Source: VMCP01 sp965655465
Lineage (GTDB): Bacteria > Bacteroidota > Bacteroidia > NS11-12g > UBA955
Assembly (NCBI GenBank): GCA_965655465.1
Contig: CBFHGY010000039.1
Coordinates: forward strand, 1 to 19,765
Length of the DNA stretch: 19,765 nucleotides
Reading direction: 5' to 3'
Shown: positions 1 to 7,293 of the stretch, piece after piece
Layout of the letters: each line of letters opens with the position of its first letter
Numbering within the stretch: the stretch's first letter is position 1
Translations under genes and position numbers: made by a program
Notes under the pieces: model-generated
Database searches by the model: none
Told to the model about the DNA's origin: nothing
Seen by the model: the letters and a program-made list of their open reading frames with translations, nothing else

Positions 1-2157
1 ATTTTCGGCTTCTATATTAGTTTTGGACTTCTTTAATGCAACAATTTCTGCTTGCAATTTATCCAGATAATCTTGCAAGTTTTTCTTCTCATCATCACAC
101 TTCTTTTGAATCTCGATGTTTGATTTTTTTGCTTCATCCAATTCAACAATAATCTTGCTTCGTGTGCTTTTAACCAATTCGATTTCAGCCTTTAGTTTAT
201 TTAATTCCGGCGTGCAATCCAATTTAATCGTATCTACTTTGGGAAGACTCGGATTTTTTTCAGTTGCTAATTTTATTAATCTTTGTCGCTCAATCTCCCA
301 TTCTTTTTGTTTTATCGCGATTTCTGCATCTTTTTTCTTGATTTCTGCTTCGATATCGCTTTGTGCCTTCTTGCACTTCTCCCCTTCTTTAATTAAAATA
401 CCCAAACGGTCTTGGCATTCTTTCTGTGCTTTTTCTGCATTCTGTTTCAGCGTGATGATTTGTTTGTCTTTTTCATCTAATTCAAGCTGATATTTCTTCT
501 TTTGTTCTTCAAGGGCAATTTGACTTTTCGGATCCGTGTCGTCCTTAACGGTTATGGTTTCTTTTTTATTTTCTACAATGGTATCGCGTTGTACTTTTAC
601 GATTTTTACTTTTTCTATTACCGTATCGCGTTCAATCAATGTATCGTAAAACGTTTCTTTTTGGATATACGAATAACGTTTCGTGCGTTTATCGCAAGAA
701 CCTATTTTAGAACGGATTCCAAAATAAAAACTTCCCCCAGAAAAGGAATTATTTTGAACGTATTCACCTAAACCGACAAGATTATCGGTTCCAATTATTA
801 CCGGACCTAAACGACCGTAAACCCCCATGTGCAAAGCGGTGTAATCATTTGCAACGGTGAGTGGAAATCCATATTCCCATTGCTCTGTTTGCCAACGCGG
901 AGTAATATTTAAATACGATGCTCTGCGAAGACCCACCGAATTTAAACGTTTCAAACTTTGAGTCCAATACGCTCCGATATGCATTTTGCCTCCAAAATAT
1001 TTATCGTATTGCAAATTCAGCGCTAAAGGGGTGCTGCTGAAGAAATCTGCAATTGAATTCCCTCCTAATTGTTCGAACAATCGGTTTTCCAGGTCATTTA
1101 ATCGGTCTTCACCACCTACTTGGCTATTTTGCATAATTTTGGGATCAACTTGCCACAAGATATTTCCTGCAGAAACAATATCGGAACCCGCTCCCCAATA
1201 ATTGATAAATCCTAAATCGGTTAAACTAGCACCAAACTTCCAATTGTATTGCTGCATCGATTCACGGTCACAAAATTGACTTCCAATTATTTTTTTTCCA
1301 CCCTTGGGCCTGTATTCGTAAACTACACCTAAATCTACCCCTAAACCTGCACCTTCAGCAAAGTCAAAAGACATCCCCAAAGGATTGTTCAGTGTGTTAT
1401 AGGCACCTGCTGTGCGAAATATTCGCGCGTTCATTTGATTAACATTTATGGCACTGGCATCGTTGTTAATATCAAAATTGATATTGTCACTACCTATATG
1501 AGCCATGCCCATCCCTATTAAGAATTTCAACGTAGTTCCCCATTTCCATACATGCACATCATCGGTTTGGGCAACACCTGCGAAATTCATGAACCATTCT
1601 TGATACTTCTCTGTGTTTAAAGAAAACTCATTTTGATTGATGGTCTTACCGGCGTGCTTTTTCAAGTGCGGCAAACCATATCTCAGAATCCCACCAAAAT
1701 CACCGTTTAATCCGTTTACAGAAAAACCCGAAACTTCCTTGAAACCAAATCCAAAAGTTCCTATTTCGTCTATCGGAATAAAAAAGGACGGGCCATTTAC
1801 TTCTGAAAGATAGTTCAATTTAAATTGAGATACATCGGTATTCACAGGAAGCCAATTTTGTTGAAACGCCAAAGAACCGTTGATGTTGGCATATTCACTG
1901 GGATAGGTTTCATTGATCCAAGCACCCAATCTAAATGGAGCATCATATTTCATGAAATTATTTTCTAAAGAAACCGAAGCTCCCCACCAATTTATATATG
2001 CACGGTTGGAAGGATTTGTACGAGATAATGCTGGATTTAGGCTATATGCATAGGGACTATTGAAATCACCCACAACCAAACCCATAGCATGTTGAGCTTT
2101 AATGGTGTTTATACTTAAAGCAAATAAGCTAAAACATATAAGGAGAATGCGTTTCAT
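1..2157 (-). CDS. Outer-membrane beta-barrel/coiled-coil protein, DUF5723-like, C-terminus outside the window
   Basis: This frame stays open for 719 codons from the ATG at 2157-2155 to the window edge, so the C-terminus is missing. Residues 1-22 form a signal peptide (MKRI start, hydrophobic core, cleavage after KAQ). Residues ~23-485 are rich in aromatic and Gly/Asn residues with alternating beta-strand patterns, as in Bacteroidetes outer-membrane barrels. The opening, with its 'MGLVVGDFNSPYAYSLNPA' stretch, resembles DUF5723-type proteins as I remember them. A Cys-containing junction near residue 490 leads into a linker with repeated Asp-Thr units (DTLIERDT, QRDTIVE), then a highly charged Glu/Lys coiled coil from ~535 to the edge. 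In related proteins such a coiled coil often precedes a peptidoglycan-binding OmpA domain. That is inference, since the end is not visible. A promoter-like site lies 22 nt upstream. It faces away from sppA. Confidence 0.85.
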   Translation of the reverse strand, partial: MKRILLICFSLFALSINTIKAQHAMGLVVGDFNSPYAYSLNPALSRTNPSNRAYINWWGASVSLENNFMKYDAPFRLGAWINETYPSEYANINGSLAFQQNWLPVNTDVSQFKLNYLSEVNGPSFFIPIDEIGTFGFGFKEVSGFSVNGLNGDFGGILRYGLPHLKKHAGKTINQNEFSLNTEKYQEWFMNFAGVAQTDDVHVWKWGTTLKFLIGMGMAHIGSDNINFDINNDASAINVNQMNARIFRTAGAYNTLNNPLGMSFDFAEGAGLGVDLGVVYEYRPKGGKKIIGSQFCDRESMQQYNWKFGASLTDLGFINYWGAGSDIVSAGNILWQVDPKIMQNSQVGGEDRLNDLENRLFEQLGGNSIADFFSSTPLALNLQYDKYFGGKMHIGAYWTQSLKRLNSVGLRRASYLNITPRWQTEQWEYGFPLTVANDYTALHMGVYGRLGPVIIGTDNLVGLGEYVQNNSFSGGSFYFGIRSKIGSCDKRTKRYSYIQKETFYDTLIERDTVIEKVKIVKVQRDTIVENKKETITVKDDTDPKSQIALEEQKKKYQLELDEKDKQIITLKQNAEKAQKECQDRLGILIKEGEKCKKAQSDIEAEIKKKDAEIAIKQKEWEIERQRLIKLATEKNPSLPKVDTIKLDCTPELNKLKAEIELVKSTRSKIIVELDEAKKSNIEIQKKCDDEKKNLQDYLDKLQAEIVALKKSKTNIEAEN

Positions 2158-2179
2158 ATATTTTTTTTATAATTTCAGA

Positions 2180-2211
2180 CAAAAGTAGGGCCAATTTTAT
2201 GCGAACTCAAA
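2180..2211 (-). promoter_or_regulatory. Bacteroidetes-type promoter for the left-edge outer-membrane gene
   Basis: On the minus strand, TTTG (2211-2208) is followed after exactly 20 nt by TACTTTTG (2187-2180). This matches the Bacteroidetes primary-sigma consensus of a -33 TTTG and a -7 TAnnTTTG. The element ends 22 nt before the ATG at 2157, leaving a short A-rich leader without a clear Shine-Dalgarno sequence, as is common in the phylum. The call rests on pattern only. Confidence 0.65.
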
Positions 2212-2316
2212 CAAAATCCACACCATAAATAAAAATTATATCTAATTATGTAATGCGTTTATCGGTATTCCTCGATTCTTGACGGCTTGAACTCCATAAA
2301 ATAAAGCAAGCCGCAT

Positions 2317-2325
2317 TACCTTTGC
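2317..2325 (+). promoter_or_regulatory. Putative -7 element (TACCTTTGC) overlapping the sppA start region
   Basis: TACCTTTGC fits TAnnTTTG perfectly, but I see no TTTG 19-21 nt upstream; the nearest TTG (2287-2289) is 27 nt away. If the element is functional, transcription would begin close to 2329-2332. That excludes the TTG at 2322 as a start and suggests a leaderless mRNA beginning near CTG 2331. Confidence 0.4.
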
Positions 2326-4073
2326 AAAGACTGAAAACGTTTTTAAAGTACTTCATTACCTTTTTGATAGGGATTGTGGCTGGACTTGCTGGTTTGTTAA
2401 TTATCGGGATTATTATCATCGGAAGTGCTGATTTTTCAAAGGAAAAAGTTGAAATCCCAGAAAATGGCATCCTAAAAATTAGTTTACCCCTTAGTTTGGA
2501 AGAAAAAGGGGATAACGAATCAATCAGTCAATTGATAAATGGCCTCATCGGAAGCCATAATATGTCCTTAAGCGATTTGAGAAGTATGTTAAAAGCAGCC
2601 GCCAAAGACAAGCGCATCGTTGCGATTAGCTTAGATGCTGGCATGTTTAGTGGTGGATTGGTAAAAGCAGAAGAAATTCGGAGATCTATAGATTCTTTTC
2701 AATTATCGGGTAAACCTGTATGGTGTTACAGCGAAAATTATGGAGAACAAGGTCTATACATTGCGAGTACTTGCGATAAAGTTTTTGCAAATCCTAAAGG
2801 CATGATAGAATTCAATGGTTTTTCCAGCGGAGTAGTCATGTATAAAGGTCTGCTTGATAAATTAGGAGTAGACGTACAAGTGTTCAAAGTTGGGAAATTC
2901 AAAGGGGCGGTGGAGCCCTTCATTCAAAAGGAACTGTCAGATAATAACCGTTCTCAAATAGAAGCCTATTTGGGAAGCCTTTTTGATGTACAAATCCAAC
3001 AAATGGCAAGCGATAGAAAGTTAAATCCGGATACCCTTAAAGCCTTTGCTTTATATGGCAATTCCTACGAAATAAAGAACTGCTTGGCACTCGGATTGGT
3101 TGATGAACTGAATTATTACGATGTTTATGAAGAGCAACTTAAATCCAAACATAAAAATTTCAAATGGGTAGAGGCCAAAGATTATAAAAAAGAAGGTTCG
3201 GATTATGAGTATATCGAAGATAAAATAGCCATAGTGTATCTAGAAGGTGAAATTATTTCTGGGAAATCCGAAACGGAAGGTCAAATCGCGAGCGATGATG
3301 TATGTAAAATGCTACGTAAAATTCGTGAAAACGATGAAATCAAATCGGTAGTATTGCGTATCAATAGTCCTGGAGGAAGTTCCATGGCCAGTGACATTAT
3401 TGCGCGCGAAATAGAATTGTTAAAGAAAAAGAAGCCGGTTATTGCTTCTTTCAGTAATGTAGCGGCCTCTGGGGGCTATTACATTTCTTGCATTGCAGAT
3501 AGCATTTTTGCAGAACGCAGTTCAATTACGGGTTCAATTGGGGTTTTTGCGATGATTCCAAATACGGGAGAAGCCTTTTCTAAAACCTTGGGCTTGAACT
3601 ATGAATCGGTAAAAAGCGGACCACAATCAGAATTATGGCGTCCCGATGAAGCGCTAAACGAATCACAACAACGTATTTTGCAGAATATGGTAAACCATAT
3701 TTATGAAGATTTCACGCAAATTGTTGCAAGAGGCCGGAAACTTTCACAGAACCGGGTTAAAGAAATTGCAGAAGGTCGGGTGTATTCGGGTGTACAAGCG
3801 AAAGAAATTGGATTGATTGATGGATTTGGGGGTTTGGATTACAGCCTTGGGGCTGCTGCCCAAAAAGCCGGATTGAAACAATACCGAATAATGGAGTTTC
3901 CAGAAGCCAAAGATGGCTTTAAACAGCTATTCAACGCATTAGAAATGAATACATTGGTACAAAAATCGCTGAAATCTTCGGGCGTTCCAATGGAAATATT
4001 GCAGGGAAGTTCACAACTTAAAAATTGGGAAGGCATTCAAATGCGCATTCCTTGGTCGACCGATTACCGTTAA
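2322..4073 (+). CDS. sppA: Signal peptide peptidase SppA, 67K type (protease IV)
   Basis: SppA is an inner-membrane serine protease of family S49 that degrades signal peptides left after secretion, and it acts from the periplasmic side. An N-terminal membrane helix (~residues 10-34) is followed by two tandem S49 domains, as in the ~600-residue E. coli enzyme. The catalytic Lys is K194 in GKFKGAVEPF, aligned with E. coli K209 in the same AVEPF context. The catalytic Ser is S383 in AASGGYYIS, aligned with S409. A conserved INSPGG stretch lies at ~347-352. Both halves of the Lys/Ser dyad are present, so the enzyme should be active. The start is uncertain. TTG at 2322 is the first usable start after the in-frame stop at 2280, but it lies inside a promoter-like TACCTTTG. 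CTG at 2331, giving MKTFLKY, looks more natural. The nearest downstream ATG would remove the membrane anchor. Confidence 0.95.
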   Translation: MQRLKTFLKYFITFLIGIVAGLAGLLIIGIIIIGSADFSKEKVEIPENGILKISLPLSLEEKGDNESISQLINGLIGSHNMSLSDLRSMLKAAAKDKRIVAISLDAGMFSGGLVKAEEIRRSIDSFQLSGKPVWCYSENYGEQGLYIASTCDKVFANPKGMIEFNGFSSGVVMYKGLLDKLGVDVQVFKVGKFKGAVEPFIQKELSDNNRSQIEAYLGSLFDVQIQQMASDRKLNPDTLKAFALYGNSYEIKNCLALGLVDELNYYDVYEEQLKSKHKNFKWVEAKDYKKEGSDYEYIEDKIAIVYLEGEIISGKSETEGQIASDDVCKMLRKIRENDEIKSVVLRINSPGGSSMASDIIAREIELLKKKKPVIASFSNVAASGGYYISCIADSIFAERSSITGSIGVFAMIPNTGEAFSKTLGLNYESVKSGPQSELWRPDEALNESQQRILQNMVNHIYEDFTQIVARGRKLSQNRVKEIAEGRVYSGVQAKEIGLIDGFGGLDYSLGAAAQKAGLKQYRIMEFPEAKDGFKQLFNALEMNTLVQKSLKSSGVPMEILQGSSQLKNWEGIQMRIPWSTDYR

Positions 4074-4082
4074 TTGTCGATA

Positions 4083-4101
4083 TTCCGCCAAACTCGCGGA
4101 A
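4083..4101. repeat. Inverted repeat TTCCGC-N7-GCGGAA between sppA and the efflux operon
   Basis: Perfect 6-bp arms (4083-4088 and 4096-4101) with a 7-nt loop lie 10 nt after the sppA stop codon and 40 nt before the putative -7 element of tetR. No T-run follows, so it is a poor intrinsic terminator. A repressor operator for the efflux operon or a weak sppA 3' hairpin are both possible. Confidence 0.4.
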
Positions 4102-4140
4102 ACTTTGATCTTGTTTAAAGTTTCCAAAATCATTTTTGTG

Positions 4141-4149
4141 TACTTTTGC
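4141..4149 (+). promoter_or_regulatory. Putative -7 element (TACTTTTGC) of the efflux operon
   Basis: TACTTTTGC matches TAnnTTTG exactly and is preceded by TGTG within AT-rich DNA. There is no good TTTG at the expected upstream spacing. It ends 7 nt before TTG 4156, the preferred tetR start, so transcription would begin at or next to the start codon. The in-frame TTG codons at 4105 and 4111 lie upstream of it and would not be transcribed from it. Confidence 0.5.
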
Positions 4150-4155
4150 GGCGGT

Positions 4156-4758
4156 TTGAAGGAAATTTCACTCAAGATTCAGCAAGTAGCCGCTCAATTG
4201 TTTTTTCGATCTGGTATTAAACAGGTTTCGATGGACGATTTATCGCGGAAATTAAAAATTTCTAAGAAAACCTTATACCTCTGTTTTAATAACAAAAATG
4301 AATTGGTGAAACAAACTGTGCACCAACATTTTGAGCATATCGAACATCGTTTACGCGAGATCAGTACCTTACCTATTTCTGCGGTAGCCAGAATGATAAA
4401 AGCGGCTAATTTAGCGGTAGAAGAGCTTCGGGTGGTAAATCCATCGATGATCAGCGATTTGCACAAATACCATCCAGAGGTGCATGCAGATTTAGTCGCA
4501 TTGCGAGAGGGGGCCATCCGAGATTTAATGCTAAACAATATCCAATATGGTCGAGAGCAAGGTTTGTACCGGTTGGATTTTAATGAAGTATTAATCAGCC
4601 AGCTTTTTGCACATCAAATTATTTATATCACTGAAAAATGGGTGCAGAAAGGTGCTTCTGATGCTGCCAATGCCGTTTTTGAATACGCCATTTATCATTT
4701 AAGGGGAATTTCCACCGAAAAAGGAATAGAAGAATTAAGTCACATACAAAAAACATGA
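4156..4758 (+). CDS. TetR/AcrR-family transcriptional regulator of the efflux operon
   Basis: This is a 200-residue helix-turn-helix regulator if translation starts at TTG 4156; the frame also allows TTG 4105, giving 217 residues. The N-terminal DNA-binding domain has the TetR pattern: an AAQLFFRSGIKQVSMDDLS helix pair, then a recognition segment KLKISKKTLYLCFNNKNEL. The remaining ~150 residues are helical, as expected of a variable ligand-binding and dimerisation domain. I chose 4156 because it gives the usual short TetR lead-in (MKEIS) and because the promoter-like TACTTTTGC sits between the two candidates. Its stop overlaps the ATG of the TolC-like gene in ATGA (4755-4758), which implies translational coupling. 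By position it probably represses its own operon and responds to an exported compound. The ligand cannot be read from sequence. Confidence 0.9.
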   Translation: MKEISLKIQQVAAQLFFRSGIKQVSMDDLSRKLKISKKTLYLCFNNKNELVKQTVHQHFEHIEHRLREISTLPISAVARMIKAANLAVEELRVVNPSMISDLHKYHPEVHADLVALREGAIRDLMLNNIQYGREQGLYRLDFNEVLISQLFAHQIIYITEKWVQKGASDAANAVFEYAIYHLRGISTEKGIEELSHIQKT

Positions 4759-6149
4759 AAGCATATTCACGCATTTTAACCGCCTGTGCAATTTTTGCTG
4801 TTGGGACCTTACAGTCACAAACGGCAGATTCCCTTGCACCGAAGGAAAAAACAAATCCTGCAGCGATGAGTTTGAAGGAAGCAATCAGCTACGCCCTTCA
4901 GAACAATCCTGAGCTTAAAAAGTCAAAATTTGACGTCTCCATTTCCAAAGAAACGGTTAAGCAAACAGTAGCTATTGGTTTGCCACAGGTTACGGCATCA
5001 GGCGGGTACCAACATTATACCCGAATTCCTGGTAACTGGATTAAGAACTTTGCTCCTACCCCAGGTGCACCGGAGTATATCTTTCTTCAATTTCAACAGC
5101 AAATAAACAGTTCTGGAACTATTGGTGTGAATCAACTCATTTTTGATGGCTCTTATTTAGTGGGATTAAAAGCGACTAAGCAATTTGTAGACATGAGTCG
5201 GTTCTTGGAAGCTAAAACCGAATACGACGTACAAGTAAATGTGGCAAAAGCATATTTAATGGTAGCAAGCACCCGTATGAATATAGGTTTGATTGACAAC
5301 AACATAAAGGTACTGGAAAAAAGCACTGCCGATGTAAAAGCTCTATTTGAAGAAGGCTTTTCAGAGGAATTGGATTACCAAAGATTGCAGTTGTCTTTAA
5401 ACAATTTAAAGATTCAAAAACAGAAACTTGAAAGTACGGTAGACATGTTGATGCATGTATTAAAGCTTCAAATGGGCATGGATTTAACCCAGGAATTGGA
5501 ATTAAGCGATGATATTGCACGTATTGATACCTATATCCGGATGGAAGACCAAGCCGCACAAAACAGTTGGTCTGCTAGTTTACGTCCAGAATATCAGATA
5601 TTAAATCAAGCTATTACCTTAGGTAAATTAGATAAAAAGCGGTACCAAATGGGGTATTTGCCCAAATTGGTAGGGTTTTATCAGCACCAACAAATGACCA
5701 TGCGTCCTGAATTTAATTTCTTCCAAAGTAATTTAACTCCCAATAATAATTGGATTCCTTCTGATTTATTTGGATTGCAATTGCAGTGGACCTTGTTTGA
5801 TGGATTAAGTGCACAATCTAAAATCAGAGAGGTGCAATATAAAATAGACAAAGCAGAAGTGGATTTGCATGCGTTCGAAAATGCGGCATCTATGGAATGG
5901 AAAAACGCACAAAACATGTACAACTTGCAATTGCAACAAGCCGCATTGCAAAAATCAAATATGGATTTAGCCCAAGATATTTACAATAAAACGCAGTTGA
6001 AATTCCAAGAAGGTGTTGGAAGCACATTGGAAATGACTCAAGCTGAATCTGAATTGAAAAATTCTCAAGTAAACTATTTGAATGCCGTTTACGACTTGGT
6101 ATTGGCTAAAATTGATTATCACAAAGCAATCGGAAAATCTTTAAACTAA
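4755..6149 (+). CDS. TolC-family outer-membrane efflux protein
   Basis: This is the outer-membrane channel of a tripartite exporter, 464 residues long, typical for the family. A signal peptide is seen (MKAYSR start, hydrophobic stretch, likely cleavage near LQSQ at residue 22). The mature protein carries the two structurally repeated OEP halves. The first begins with SLKEAISYALQNNPEL (~39-54), and the second half begins near residue 280. Each half has a coiled-coil helix pair; the matching stretches GFSEELDYQRLQLSLNN (~201-217) and GVGSTLEMTQAESELKN (~420-436) are the characteristic internal repeat. An aromatic-rich segment (~85-130) and one near 310-350 would form the beta-barrel strands. 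The ATG overlaps the tetR stop by 4 bp and the adaptor gene begins 1 bp after its own stop, so all are read from one transcript. Confidence 0.93.
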   Translation: MKAYSRILTACAIFAVGTLQSQTADSLAPKEKTNPAAMSLKEAISYALQNNPELKKSKFDVSISKETVKQTVAIGLPQVTASGGYQHYTRIPGNWIKNFAPTPGAPEYIFLQFQQQINSSGTIGVNQLIFDGSYLVGLKATKQFVDMSRFLEAKTEYDVQVNVAKAYLMVASTRMNIGLIDNNIKVLEKSTADVKALFEEGFSEELDYQRLQLSLNNLKIQKQKLESTVDMLMHVLKLQMGMDLTQELELSDDIARIDTYIRMEDQAAQNSWSASLRPEYQILNQAITLGKLDKKRYQMGYLPKLVGFYQHQQMTMRPEFNFFQSNLTPNNNWIPSDLFGLQLQWTLFDGLSAQSKIREVQYKIDKAEVDLHAFENAASMEWKNAQNMYNLQLQQAALQKSNMDLAQDIYNKTQLKFQEGVGSTLEMTQAESELKNSQVNYLNAVYDLVLAKIDYHKAIGKSLN

Positions 6150-6150
6150 A

Positions 6151-7293
6151 ATGAAACAATTAATCATATTAAGCGCTGTTCTTACGGCGATGTTTGTATC
6201 CTCATGTGGAGGTTCAGAACAGGTAACAGATTCAAAGGCTCAAGAGGAATTGAAAAACGTTCAACTTCAAATTGCAGAATTGCAAAAGAAAGAACAAGCC
6301 CTTTTGAAACAAATTGGTGGAACGGATGCAGCTCGCAGTAAAATGGTTGAAGTACAAACTATTGAATTAGGTACATTTCAAAATGACCTAACGGTAGAGG
6401 GAATGGTTGATGCTCAAAATAGCACTATTGCTACTTCTAAAGTACCGGCAACAGTAACCCAAATTCTGGTTAAAGTGGGTCAACAAGTTCGCACAGGTGA
6501 AGCCTTAGCTCGACTGGATAATAGCAGTTTAACTCAAAGCAAACGTGAATTGGAGCAACAATACGATTTTGCCAAAACCTTGTATGAAAAACAAATGCGT
6601 TTATGGAAAAAAGGCGTAGGTACTGAAGTTCAATATTTAAGCGCTAAAAATCAAATGGATGCATTGGAGAAAAGCGTAAATACCCTGAATGCTAATATTG
6701 AAATGTACACCATAAAATCTCCAATTGATGGCAGCGTTGAAGCAGTTGATTTAAAAGTGGGTCAAGTAGCCGCACCAGGAATGCCTTATTTCAAAGTAGT
6801 TAATACTGCACAAATTAAAGCCGTTGCAGAAGTTTCTGAAGCTTACGCAGGCAGTGTGCATCAAGGAGATGAAGTAGAAGTTGAATTCCCTGATTTGAAC
6901 AAGAAATTCAAAAACAAGATTGGATTTGCCTCAAAATATATCGACCCATTAAACCGTACCTTTAAGGTAGAAATTCCATTACTTGGAATTAAAGACATCA
7001 AACCGAATATGGTTGCACGTCTTAAAATCACCGAATATCAAAAACAAAACACCATTGTAGTTCCCACTAATTGTGTGCAAGTTACTGAGAAAGAGGCTTT
7101 CGTAATGATTGCAAAAAAAGACGGAGACAAAACAATCGCGCAAAAACAAATCGTAACATTAGGCCTTTCCAATAAAAACACTTCAGAGATAGTTTCTGGA
7201 TTAAACATAGGCGATGCCCTAATAGTTAATGGATTTCAAGAGTTAGCGGAAGGTCAAACTTTACAGATAAAATCGGAAAATGGCAAAATTTAA
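6151..7293 (+). CDS. RND efflux adaptor (HlyD/AcrA-like membrane fusion lipoprotein)
   Basis: This periplasmic adaptor links the pump to the TolC-like channel. It is a lipoprotein: the lipobox VSSC places the lipidated Cys at residue 19. Domains in order are a short extra coiled coil (~29-55), the first half of the lipoyl domain (~95-123, with KVGQQVRTGEALARLD), an alpha-helical hairpin (~124-187), the second lipoyl half (~188-216, SPIDGSVEAVDLKVGQVAAPG), a beta-barrel (~218-292) and a membrane-proximal domain (~300-378). The 380-residue length is usual. The N-terminal coiled coil before the lipoyl domain is not part of the standard AcrA fold. The gene starts 1 bp after the TolC-like gene and its last 14 bp overlap the permease gene. 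Confidence 0.94.
   Translation: MKQLIILSAVLTAMFVSSCGGSEQVTDSKAQEELKNVQLQIAELQKKEQALLKQIGGTDAARSKMVEVQTIELGTFQNDLTVEGMVDAQNSTIATSKVPATVTQILVKVGQQVRTGEALARLDNSSLTQSKRELEQQYDFAKTLYEKQMRLWKKGVGTEVQYLSAKNQMDALEKSVNTLNANIEMYTIKSPIDGSVEAVDLKVGQVAAPGMPYFKVVNTAQIKAVAEVSEAYAGSVHQGDEVEVEFPDLNKKFKNKIGFASKYIDPLNRTFKVEIPLLGIKDIKPNMVARLKITEYQKQNTIVVPTNCVQVTEKEAFVMIAKKDGDKTIAQKQIVTLGLSNKNTSEIVSGLNIGDALIVNGFQELAEGQTLQIKSENGKI

Noticed and set aside
116..1201. Plus-strand open frames opposite the left-edge gene
   Set aside because: They lie antisense to a continuous 719-codon frame with signal peptide and promoter, and have low-complexity Phe/Ser-rich composition typical of shadows.
4105..4155. N-terminal extension of the TetR regulator from TTG 4105
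   Set aside because: It would encode a hydrophobic stretch atypical of TetR proteins and includes the promoter-like TACTTTTGC.
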